Under the pieces are notes generated by a model. That model was not told the origin of the DNA. It did not search any database and worked only from the letters and a program-made list of their open reading frames with translations. DNA of 64,000 nucleotides from JBHHUI01 sp965248775 (GTDB taxonomy: Bacteria; Chloroflexota; Anaerolineae; Anaerolineales; JBHHUI01), in NCBI GenBank assembly GCA_965248775.1, contig OZ252150.1, positions 5,828,001 to 5,892,000 on the forward strand, in the 5' to 3' direction. Made by a program: the position numbers and the translations under genes. Of the stretch, positions 46,369-53,072 are shown one piece after another (the stretch's first letter is position 1; each line of letters starts with the position of its first letter).

Positions 46369-47559
46369 TTCACTACCGGACACTTTATCCGTGATTGATT
46401 AGCGGTTGCCTCTCGGCTACACTCTCCGTTCTACCACAGAACAAGGGGAGTATCGCCATGAGTGACAACCGCCGTACATATCGTGCCATAAAGAGCGCCT
46501 TGCGGCAACTGTACCCAGGAGAACCGCAGGGCAACTTGGCTCGCCATTTGGATACGCTCGCTGCCATGGTCAGCGGAATTGTCCGCAGCCAGAGTAGCCA
46601 GCTACTGGCGATCGCCAGGAAAGTGCCAGACGGCAACAAACCCGAGAGCCGGGTCAAACGGTACGCCCGCTGGGTCAAGAATGAGCATATTAATAACGAA
46701 GTCTTCTTTCTACCCTTCGCTGAACCCTTATTGCAGGGTCTGGCGCAGGACCGCCCGCTCGTGTTGGCAATGGACGGCAGCGAAGTGGGCCGCGGTTGCC
46801 TGACCCTGATGGTGAGCGTCATCTACAAGCAACGTGCTTTGCCGGTGGCGTGGGTCACCGTCAAAGGGAGCAAGGGACATTTTTCAGAAGCGACACACGT
46901 GCAGTTGTTGACAGAAGTACACGCTTTGGTGCCCCCTGCAAGCGATGTCGTCTTCCTGGGGGATGGTGAATTCGATGGCACGAACCTCCAGGCGGCTCTG
47001 AATGACTACGAATGGGCCTACGTCTGTCGCACGGCCAAGCATGTCCAGCTATGTGAAGGGGGCGACTGGTTCGCCTTCGCCGACCTGGATGTGCCCCGTG
47101 GTGCATACCGCGGCGTGCCGGATGTCGCCTTCACCCAGCAGGAATATGGGCCCGTCCTTGCCATCGCGTGGTGGCAGCGCGACTGCAAAGAGCCCCTCTA
47201 TCTGGTCACCAACCTGGAGCTGGTTGCCGAAGCCTGTTCCTGGTATAACAAACGCTTTCGTATTGAAACTTTCTTCTCCGACCAGAAAAGCCGGGGCTTC
47301 AATTTGCATAAAAGCCATATCGCCGACCCGGCCCGGCTGGCCCGGTTGATGATCGCAGCTTGCCTTGCTTACATCTGGATCATCTACTTGGGCGTCATCG
47401 CCAAACGAGATAATTGGGTGCAAGTCATTCACCGCACCGACCGCTGTGATCTGAGCCTATTTCAACTCGGCTTGCGCCTGCTGGAACAGTTCCTAAATGA
47501 GCATCTGCCCATCCCGGTCGCCTTTGACATGCCCCGCGCAGAAAGTGTCCGGTAGTGAA
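46369..47559 (+). mobile_element. IS4-family element (1191 bp) in kinase gene
   Basis: Perfect 18-bp inverted repeats (TTCACTACCGGACACTTT and its complement) at the two ends and an 8-bp direct duplication CTTTTTCT at 46361-46368 and 47560-47567. One intact transposase gene. Unrelated in sequence to the elements at 7338 and 32467. Confidence 0.95.
46458..47555 (+). CDS. IS4-family transposase
   Basis: 365 residues from ATG 46458 with Shine-Dalgarno AAGGGGAG. DDE residues are clear: Asp in VLAMDGSEVG, Asp in FLGDGEFDG, and the exact IS4 signature Y-x2-R-x3-E-x6-K in YNKRFRIETFFSDQK. Reading frame intact; the element is likely still active. Confidence 0.95.
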   Translation: MSDNRRTYRAIKSALRQLYPGEPQGNLARHLDTLAAMVSGIVRSQSSQLLAIARKVPDGNKPESRVKRYARWVKNEHINNEVFFLPFAEPLLQGLAQDRPLVLAMDGSEVGRGCLTLMVSVIYKQRALPVAWVTVKGSKGHFSEATHVQLLTEVHALVPPASDVVFLGDGEFDGTNLQAALNDYEWAYVCRTAKHVQLCEGGDWFAFADLDVPRGAYRGVPDVAFTQQEYGPVLAIAWWQRDCKEPLYLVTNLELVAEACSWYNKRFRIETFFSDQKSRGFNLHKSHIADPARLARLMIAACLAYIWIIYLGVIAKRDNWVQVIHRTDRCDLSLFQLGLRLLEQFLNEHLPIPVAFDMPRAESVR

Positions 47560-48577
47560 CTTTTTCTGCCTCCCAGGACGCACAGCAACGTCTATTCACT
47601 ATGCGTGGCCAGTTGGAAAAATTGCAAAGTGACCAGACCAGCCTGGAACGCTATGCGCAACATTTACAAGACACGCTCGAGGCGCTGGGAGGCATCAGTT
47701 CTGGAGATATACAGGATGGCATGCCGAGTGTGGGGAACGGCAACGCATCAAACGAATCGATGCAGCAGACTGTCATCCGCGTGATTGATGCTCAGGAAGC
47801 CGAACGGAGTCGACTATCAAAGTCGATGCACGATGGTCCGGCGCAAAGCCTGACCAATTTTATTCTGCAAGCGGAGATTGTGCAGCGTCTTTTTGATACA
47901 GATCCAGATCGGGCCCGCGCGGAATTAACGGAGCTGAAAACGGCTGCCGCTAAGACTTTTCAGCGCGTGAGGGATTTCATCTCCGAACTGCGGCCAATGA
48001 TGTTGGATGACCTGGGGCTGATCCCCACCATTCGGCGGTATGTAAACGGATTCGAAGAAAAAAGTGGCATTCAGTCTACGCTCAATCTTACCGGCGAAGA
48101 ACGTCGCATGGAGAATTACATCGAGGTGGTCGCCTTTCGCAGTTTGCAGGAATTGCTGGCGAATGCGCGTAAGCATGCACAGCCTACTCAAATCCGGGTG
48201 ACCGTAGACCTGGAAAACGAATTGTGTCGCGTTATTGTTCAGGACAACGGTCTGGGCTTCGATGCTGCCGGCGCCCTGGAAAAAGATACAAAAACTATCG
48301 GTTTGCCATCCTTGAAAGAGCGAATTGAATTGCTGGGGGGGCTTTCCTGATAGAAAGTTCCAGCGGACAGGGCACAACTGTGACAATGGAAATTCCATTG
48401 GCACAGGTTTAGAGGAAACTTGGAGTTGGCATATTCTTTGCACCCATACGCTGACAGAAATTAATTATGCATTTATTGACAGTAATGAGTCCTATTGTTA
48501 TATTCTGAAAAAAATTGATATACTTTTTAAGCCGCCGCAGTATTTTGGCGAGATTTAGGAGAGGAGGTGATACAGAT

Positions 48578-48724
48578 ATGCTTAATCTTCCGCGCGAGAA
48601 GGGGCAGGGTTTGGTGGAATACGCCCTGATCCTTGTTTTGGTAGCCGTTGTCGTTATTGTTATTTTGGCCCTACTTGGCCCGGCGATCGGCAATGTATTC
48701 TCGAATATCGTCTCCAATATATAA
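48578..48724 (+). CDS. flp: Flp-type (class IVb) pilin 1
   Basis: 48 residues from ATG 48578, preceded by a textbook AGGAGGTGA. Short leader MLNLPREKG then the processing site and GQGLVEYALILVLVAVVVIV, the Flp/PilA signature with Glu5-like residue of the mature pilin. Exported as prepilin, cleaved by a TadV/CpaA-type peptidase and assembled by Tad machinery, which is not in the window apart from TadE/Tad-domain proteins at 53-60 kb. A strong terminator follows. Confidence 0.93.
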   Translation: MLNLPREKGQGLVEYALILVLVAVVVIVILALLGPAIGNVFSNIVSNI

Positions 48725-48792
48725 TATTTTTATAAGGTGACGTTGTTCCGGATACGATATCGGAGCACGGTTCTAGACCCTGAAAGATATGA

Positions 48793-48825
48793 AGAGCCTC
48801 GTTACCGAACGAGGCTCTTTGTCTT
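48793..48825 (+). terminator. Rho-independent terminator between the Flp pilins
   Basis: Perfect 11-bp stem (48793-48803 with 48808-48818), 4-nt loop, then TTGTCTT. Separates the two pilin genes, so each may be expressed as its own unit or the second by read-through. Confidence 0.85.
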
Positions 48826-48890
48826 ATTGAATTGAACCGAAAATAGCGCCAAGTTTTCAGGCGGATTCTGGATGGAGGTTATGTAATGTT

Positions 48891-49034
48891 ATGAATTACA
48901 CGACTGAAAGAGGACAGGGCCTGGTTGAATACGGTATGGTTATCGTAATGGTCGCAATCCTTGTTATTGTTGTCTTGGCTCTGATTGGACCAGAAGTTGG
49001 GAACTGGTTCTCGAACGTTGTCACCAATCTCTAA
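48891..49034 (+). CDS. flp: Flp-type (class IVb) pilin 2
   Basis: 47 residues from ATG 48891; GGAGGT lies 11 bp upstream. MNYTTERG leader, then GQGLVEYGMVIVMVAILVIVV. Paralogue of the pilin at 48578 (same GQGLVEY core, same GP-E/A-x-GN-x-FSN-V ending), so a tandem duplication. Too short to be found by length cut-offs. Confidence 0.9.
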   Translation: MNYTTERGQGLVEYGMVIVMVAILVIVVLALIGPEVGNWFSNVVTNL

Positions 49035-49438
49035 TTTATTTTCATGAGGGGAAGCTGCTCCAGTTTCGCTCTAGGAGCACTACTCCAGCCCCTGATTGTG
49101 ATTAAAAGCCCCGATTCCTGAACTGCACCCTGTAAACAAGACACAAAAAGAAAGACCCCCACTGCGGTCATCCAGTCAGACACCTGATTTGATATGGTGT
49201 CTGTTTGGTTTTTAGTTGTATGCGTTCATAATTGTAGAACTCGATATATTGGTCAATCAATTCATGCGCCCGCTCAAAGCTTGGCACGCGGATATGGCGG
49301 AGCGCTTCCGCTTTCAAATGACCAAAGAAGTTCTCCATGGGCGCATTATCCCAACAATTGCCACGCCGAGACATGGAAGGGGTGATGTGATACGCCCGGG
49401 TAAGGGCAGCATACTGCTTGGAAGTGTATTGATATCCC

Positions 49439-49623
49439 CCCAGTCTAGTACATTCGCCCAGTCACCGCGTACTGCCGCAACGCGGCGAGTGTCACGACCC
49501 AGTGCGTTCGTACAGTCACGTGCAGACTGCATCGTGATGACTGGGTGAATGTACTGGGTCACGAAGTGGAGTGCGCACTTCACTCTGTGACGTGCAGACT
49601 GCATCGTGATCGACTGGACTAGG
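49439..49623. repeat. 185-bp nested micro-insert in IS3 orfB
   Basis: The outermost shell (49439-49448 plus 49610-49623) is a 24-bp unit identical, on the opposite strand, to the free-standing insert at 58610-58633. Inside lie further units, including a copy of the 'cccagTCA...CGA' unit that is itself split by a 27-bp TGCAG-type unit, and a GAGTG-AAGTG/CACTC-CACTT unit. The host junction reads HSDQGYQYTS when all 185 bp are removed, with no target duplication. Confidence 0.85.
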
Positions 49624-49710
49624 TGGTCACTGTGCAGGAGCAGTCCCGCAGTGACCTTTTCTTTACGTCTGGCCTGCTTGAGGGTATCGATGACTAAGCG
49701 CACAGAATTG

Positions 49711-49763
49711 CCCAGTCCCGCACAGTGCCGTGCACACTGCATCGGTATCGGTACTGGACGGGG
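49711..49763. repeat. 53-bp nested micro-insert in IS3 orfB
   Basis: A 27-bp TGCAG-type unit (49721-49747) splits a 26-bp unit of the 24-bp type (49711-49720 plus 49748-49763; arms CCCG/CGGG and CCAG/CTGG). The split point, 10 nt into the shell, equals that in the 185-bp insert. Removal gives GRHNSVRLV in the host. Confidence 0.85.
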
Positions 49764-49857
49764 TGTCTTCCCAGACGATGTGCAACGATGAAACCGTCGA
49801 ACAGGTCCTTGATGGTGGCCAGATACGCCCAGCCTTGTTGGGTAGCGATGTAGGTGA

Positions 49858-49883
49858 CACCTGTACTGCGTACGGCGCAAGTG
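49858..49883. repeat. 26-bp micro-insert in IS3 orfB
   Basis: Starts CACCTGTACTGC and ends GCGCAAGTG; self-complementary ends (CACCT/AAGTG with one G-U) and an internal GTAC pair. Its removal restores WVTDITYIA in the host transposase. Confidence 0.75.
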
Positions 49884-49935
49884 TATCAGTAACCCATTTC
49901 TGATTGGGTTGGTTTGCTGCGAAATCTCGGGCCAC

Positions 49936-50010
49936 ACAGTGAAGCCCAGTACCGAACGCCCAGTCACGAATGAACTGGGTCGTGAAACTGGGTCGGTATG
50001 CGCACTGCAC
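49936..50010. repeat. 75-bp nested micro-insert in IS3 orfB
   Basis: Three shells. Innermost 49959-49985 (27 bp; CCCAG, TCACGA, ACTGGG, TCGTGA). It splits a second 27-bp unit (49945-49958 plus 49986-49998; CCCAG, TACCGA, ACTGGG, TCGGTA) that exists uninterrupted, identical in all 27 positions, at 63923-63949 on the other strand. Both sit in a ~21-bp CAGTG-AAGTG/CACTG-CACTT unit. Removing 75 bp gives NLSKVARDF in the host. Confidence 0.88.
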
Positions 50011-50317
50011 TTTGAGAGATTGGCATAGCGCTGGTGAAAATCTAAGCGGGCCCTTTGCTTATAGGGGTGGCGTTGCCTGGCAATGGAGCGGATATTGAGC
50101 TTGTTCATCAGCCGTAAAACCGCTTTGTGGTTGATGACCAGCCCTTTGTGTTGTCGCAACCACAAAGCAACCCTGCGATAGCCATAGGTTCTGTGCGATT
50201 TTTCCCAGGCTTGCTGCACCGCTTGCAGCCGCGCGCTATCTTTGTCCGGCTGCTGGCTGCGCTTGAGCCAGGCGTAATAGGCAGCTCGCGAAACTGCGAA
50301 GAAAGTACACATTGCCT

Positions 50318-50749
50318 TCACAGTGTATCTTCTTTTGTACTGGTAGATGACCCGCTATTGCGCCGTGCGAGCTCGTCCGTGCGCAATTCGGTATGGAATA
50401 TTTTTAGGAGCACATTTTCCATGCGCAACCGTTCCAGCTCCTCCTGCGGACTTTCCGCCGGCCGACGAGGAGGCCGACCCTTCGGTTTGGCAAAGGCTGC
50501 CCCTCCCTTGCGGCGATATTGGCGCACCCAGACCTTCACACCCAGTCATCACGATGCAGTCTGCACGTCATGACCCAGTACATTCATGACTGGGTGACTG
50601 TACGAATGAACTGGGTCGTGAAGATCTCGGCGGGGCAGCCCGAGTGCTTCAACTACCTCTGCGCGGGTCAGGCCTTCTTCCAGAAACATGCGTACCGCTT
50701 CCAGCTTGGTCGCTTTCGGGTAGTTTTTCATCCCCTTTTTCCCAGACAT
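50318..50749 (-). pseudogene. IS3 orfA interrupted by an 81-bp insert
   Basis: ATG 50749 with Shine-Dalgarno AGGAGG 8 bp upstream. Helix-turn-helix part KLEAVRMFLEEGLTRAEVVEALGLPRRD, then the insert (50541-50621), then VKVWVRQYRRKGG...ESPQEELERLRMENVLLK, the leucine-zipper region, ending 50318. With the insert removed the protein reads LPRRDLVKVWVRQY in frame. Although 81 is a multiple of three, the insert brings a TGA stop. OrfA binds the IS ends in active elements. Confidence 0.87.
50541..50621. repeat. 81-bp triple-nested micro-insert in IS3 orfA
   Basis: Exactly three 27-bp units. Outer: 50541-50548 plus 50603-50621 (CCCAG, TCACGA, ACTGGG, TCGTGA). Middle: a TGCAG-type 27-mer, itself split. 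Inner: 50568-50594, arms TCATGA/TCATGA and CCCAG/CTGGG. The 185-bp insert holds the same middle-in-outer combination without the inner unit, so it is a natural empty site. Confidence 0.9.
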
Positions 50750-50961
50750 AAAAAGCACCTCCTGCTTTTATCTTCTCACAGGGGGTGCTTTTATTTTGTG
50801 TCAACTTCTTGGGGGTCAGTTCATCCGACGGGGCTTTTGCGTTAAATTGAACAGTTTTTAGCTGTCCTTAAGTGACTCGCGTACCCTGAATGGTAACCAT
50901 CCCCTAAAATAATACCAGACACAAGTGGAATTTTCTGGCAAAATTCAATCAGGAGATTTCG

Positions 50962-51234
50962 ATGAAAAAATCAAGGTTCACTGAAACGCAGATTATCAAA
51001 ATCCTAAAAGAAGCACAAGCAGGTGTGGCAGTTGAAGAACTAAGTCGCCAGCACGGCTTCAGTAAAAGCACCTTCTACAAATGGAAAGCAAAATACAGTG
51101 GCATGGATGCAACTGCCCTCAAACGGCTCAAGGAACTGGAAGCCGAAAACCAACAACTGAAAGAAATGTATGCCGACATCAGCCTAGAGCACAAGGTGCT
51201 CAAGGACATTGTTGAAAAAAAGTTGTCACGGTAG
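50962..51234 (+). CDS. IS3-family OrfA (HTH protein)
   Basis: 90 residues: MKKSRFTETQIIKILKEAQAGVAVEELSRQHGFSKSTFYKWKAKY is the HTH_Tnp_1 domain, followed by a leucine-zipper-like helix (LKELEAENQQLKEMYADISLEHKVLKDIVE). Intact. It overlaps a slippery site near its end that would fuse it to OrfB. Confidence 0.92.
   Translation: MKKSRFTETQIIKILKEAQAGVAVEELSRQHGFSKSTFYKWKAKYSGMDATALKRLKELEAENQQLKEMYADISLEHKVLKDIVEKKLSR
51216..51222 (+). promoter_or_regulatory. Programmed -1 frameshift heptamer A-AAA-AAG
   Basis: In the orfA frame ...GAA AAA AAG..., the canonical slippery heptamer of IS3 elements. A -1 shift leads into TVAERRKLAKYAISQHQVSERQACALL, the start of OrfB. This is a true recoding site, unlike the homopolymer changes elsewhere. 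Confidence 0.8.
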
Positions 51235-51585
51235 CGGAGCGGCGGAAACTGGCTAAGTATGCGATCAGCCAACACCAAGTGAGCGAACGGCAAGCCTGCG
51301 CCTTGTTGAGCATCAGCCGCTCAGTATATCGGTACCAGGCTAAAATGGCTGATGATACCGAACTCCGAGAAGCACTCTTTACTTTAGCGGCTCGGAAACG
51401 CCGCTGGGGTGTCAAAAAGATGATTGACTACTTCAAAAACCAGGGCTATGCCTGGAACCATAAGCGCATCCGGCGTGTTTATCGGGAGTTGGGGCTCAAT
51501 TTACGGGTCAAGCCCAAGAAAAGGCTACCCAGCCGAGACCCGCAACCCCTAGAAGCGCCAACCAAAGCCAATGTTTCCTGGTCAT
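51225..51585 (+). pseudogene. IS3 orfB 5' fragment
   Basis: The -1 frame after orfA encodes the HTH_21 N-terminal region (SERQACALLSISRSVYRYQAKM ... RKRRWGVKKMIDYFKNQGYAWNHKRIRRVYRELGLNLR) and ends at NVSWS, just before the DDE core, because another IS3 element begins there. Non-functional. Confidence 0.85.
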
Positions 51586-51615
51586 TGGTATTACCCCGAT
51601 TCAGTGGACAGTTGG

Positions 51616-52479
51616 TTAAGCCACTAAAGGTAATTGTTCATAGGCATGTGGGCTCATGTAATCCAGGGCCGAATGCATCCGTTGCCGATTGTAAAACACT
51701 TCGACATAGTCAAAGACGCTGGTGCGAGCAGCGGCCCGGCTGGCGTACAGTTGCTGGTATACACACTCGGATTTCAGGCTGGCAAAGAAGCTCTCCATGG
51801 GGGCGTTATCGTAGCAGTTTCCCCTTCGGCTCATACTGGGCGTGATGTCATGAAGCTTGCGCAGCGCCTGATACTCAGCGCTGGCGTACTGACTCCCCCG
51901 GTCAGAATGATGGATGAGACCTGGCGGCGGTTTTCGCGAACGCAGAGCCATCTCCAAAGCATCCAAAGTCAGTTGGCGGCGCAAGCGTTTGCCGAGTGCC
52001 CAGCCGACGATCCGTCGCGAGTACAGGTCGAGGACTGCTGCGAGATAGAGCCAACCTTCACTGGTTGCAATGTAAGTGATGTCGGCCAGCCACACTTCGT
52101 TAGGCGCAGTGGCCGTGAAGTCCTGAACGAGCAAATTCGGCGCTACGGGCAGGCTGTGCTTCGACTGGGTTGTCACCTTGTAGCTCCGTTTGCGTCGGGC
52201 TTGCAGGCCATGCAGGCGCAACAGACGGGCCACCCGGTTGTGGCCGCAGCGGATGCCGCGGTCCTGTAGTTCGCGGTGAATGCGCGGACAGCCATAGACG
52301 CCGCGATGCTGCTCAAAGATCGCTCTGATCTCGCGTCCCAACGCCTGGCTGGCTTGCTCGCGCGGGCTGACCGGCCGCTTGCGCCAGGCGTAGTAGCCGC
52401 TACGTGTGACTTGCAGTACCCGACACATCAGACTGATGCTGTACTCGCCTTTGTGTTCGTCAATGAAGCGAAATCTCAC
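51616..52479 (-). CDS. IS3-family transposase OrfB
   Basis: 287 residues from GTG 52479, overlapping the orfA stop (GTGA). HTH_21 region (YSISLMCRVLQVTRSGYYAWRKRP...YGCPRIHREL), then the rve-type DDE core: Asp in VWLADITYIAT, Asp in IHHSDRGSQYAS, Glu in CYDNAPMESFFASLK. Intact; the closest full-length relative in the window of the insert-laden orfB at 49168 and a useful template for its motifs. Confidence 0.95.
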   Translation of the reverse strand: MRFRFIDEHKGEYSISLMCRVLQVTRSGYYAWRKRPVSPREQASQALGREIRAIFEQHRGVYGCPRIHRELQDRGIRCGHNRVARLLRLHGLQARRKRSYKVTTQSKHSLPVAPNLLVQDFTATAPNEVWLADITYIATSEGWLYLAAVLDLYSRRIVGWALGKRLRRQLTLDALEMALRSRKPPPGLIHHSDRGSQYASAEYQALRKLHDITPSMSRRGNCYDNAPMESFFASLKSECVYQQLYASRAAARTSVFDYVEVFYNRQRMHSALDYMSPHAYEQLPLVA

Positions 52480-52772
52480 TTCTGCTCGCGCGCAAACACC
52501 GCCATGGCTTTTTTTAGGATGTCCCGTTCCTGGCGCACCACGTGCAATTCGCGCTTCAACTCGGCCAGCTCGCGGTCGCGCTCCTTCGGCTTTCCCTTTC
52601 CGGGAAATGCCTGCGCTCCATCAGCCGCGTATTCAGCCCGCCAGCGATTCAGACTGCTACTACTTACTCCCAAATCCAAAGCAAGCTGCTCAACCGCTGT
52701 GTCGCTAGCATACGATAACCGAACGGCTTCGACCTTGAATTCGCGCGTGTATGTCTTCCTGTATGTACTCAT
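52476..52772 (-). CDS. IS3-family OrfA
   Basis: 98 residues: MSTYRKTYTREFKVEAVRLS ... VEQLALDLGVSSSSLNRWRAEY is the HTH domain, then a leucine-zipper helix (RDRELAELKRELHVVRQERDILKKAMAVF). Overlaps orfB by 4 bp. Confidence 0.94.
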   Translation of the reverse strand: MSTYRKTYTREFKVEAVRLSYASDTAVEQLALDLGVSSSSLNRWRAEYAADGAQAFPGKGKPKERDRELAELKRELHVVRQERDILKKAMAVFAREQK

Positions 52773-53022
52773 TTGGGTCCTCCCTGATCTGTGAATCTAT
52801 CTTATCTCGTTGTCCACTAAACCAGGGTAATGCCATTTACAGAATGAATGTAGAAAGGGCCGTCGTGAATAATCCTGATGTGGAGAACTAGCCTGTGGTA
52901 GTCGATGATATCAATAAGATGGCATTGATTGCGTCACCAAAAGGAAACATATTCTCTAACAGCCTTTCAAACATCTGAGCAAATCCTGGATTGTAGATAG
53001 CATAAACCGAAGGCGTTTAAAT

Positions 53023-53058
53023 AAAAAAGCCTCACCGTGTTCGCGATGAGCCTTTTTT
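53023..53058. terminator. Bidirectional terminator after Tad/PQQ gene
   Basis: 12-bp stem with one mismatch, A6 on one side and T6 on the other (53023-53034 with 53047-53058), 12-nt loop. It lies 15 bp beyond the end of the minus-strand Tad operon. The 190 bp between the IS3 end and this hairpin hold nothing recognisable. Confidence 0.85.
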
Positions 53059-53072
53059 GATTCTGTCTCCGT

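Larger units (their letters stand above)
46144..48412 (+). pseudogene. NarX/DesK-type sensor kinase split by an IS element
   Basis: ATG 46144. A soluble N-terminal coiled-coil (SRDELERTKRELQEIALMVDQ) runs to the IS at 46369-47559. Removing the IS and one copy of the 8-bp duplication joins DIKATFS to ASQDAQQRLF in frame. The rest has HisKA_3 with the H box SRLSKSMHDGPAQSL and HATPase_c (ELLANARKHAQP, DNGLGFD). A G run at 48335-48341 throws off the last 25 residues, which continue in another frame (IESSSGQGTTVTMEIPL) to TAG 48412. No membrane segment. Partner of the regulator at 45438. Confidence 0.9.
49168..50321 (-). pseudogene. IS3 orfB (DDE transposase) with four inserts
   Basis: GTG 50321 overlaps the orfA stop (GTGA). 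N-terminal HTH_21 region (VSRAAYYAWLKRSQQ ... SHRTYGYRRV) intact to ANLSK. Inserts then sit (reading direction) at ~50010-49936, 49883-49858 (in the codon after the first catalytic Asp of WVTD), 49763-49711, and 49623-49439 (in the codon after the second catalytic Asp of HSD). The end with the catalytic Glu (DNAPMENFFGHLKAE) is intact to 49168. Cannot give active protein unless inserts are bypassed or removed. Confidence 0.88.
49119..50824 (-). mobile_element. IS3-family element riddled with nested micro-inserts
   Basis: Ends share TGAACTG-type inverted repeats (49119 and 50824). Total 1706 bp, but five internal inserts (about 185, 53, 26, 75 and 81 bp, 420 bp in sum) leave 1286 bp, a normal IS3 size. 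Two genes on the minus strand, orfA and orfB, both broken by the inserts. Excising the inserts restores conserved motifs including WVTDITY, HSDQGYQYTS and GRHNSVRLVIDTLK. Confidence 0.88.
50849..51585 (+). mobile_element. Second IS3-family element, truncated by a third
   Basis: Contains orfA (50962-51234) and the first ~100 codons of orfB. The sequence breaks at 51585 inside NVSWS, where the inverted repeat of the next IS3 element starts; the catalytic half of orfB is missing. The left boundary is approximate. Confidence 0.7.
51586..52834 (-). mobile_element. Third IS3-family element (complete)
   Basis: 1249 bp; imperfect inverted repeats (TGGTATTACCCC... at 51586 and its counterpart ending 52834, a few mismatches) and two intact overlapping genes on the minus strand. 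No target duplication is visible, so one flank was probably lost when it truncated its neighbour. Confidence 0.85.

Noticed and set aside
49711..49774. 5-bp target duplication CCCAG around the 53-bp insert
   Set aside because: CCCAG is the start of the unit itself; choosing the unit boundary at 49711-49763 restores GRHNSVRLV in the host without invoking a duplication.
49314..49940. Continuous open frame across part of orfB as a real protein
   Set aside because: Much of it is insert sequence or transposase DNA in the wrong frame; the conserved motifs lie in other frames.
49430..50625. CRISPR-like or tandem repeats because ACTGGGT/ACCCAGT recurs
   Set aside because: Spacing is irregular, both orientations occur, and the words are explained as arms of nested insert units inside transposase genes.
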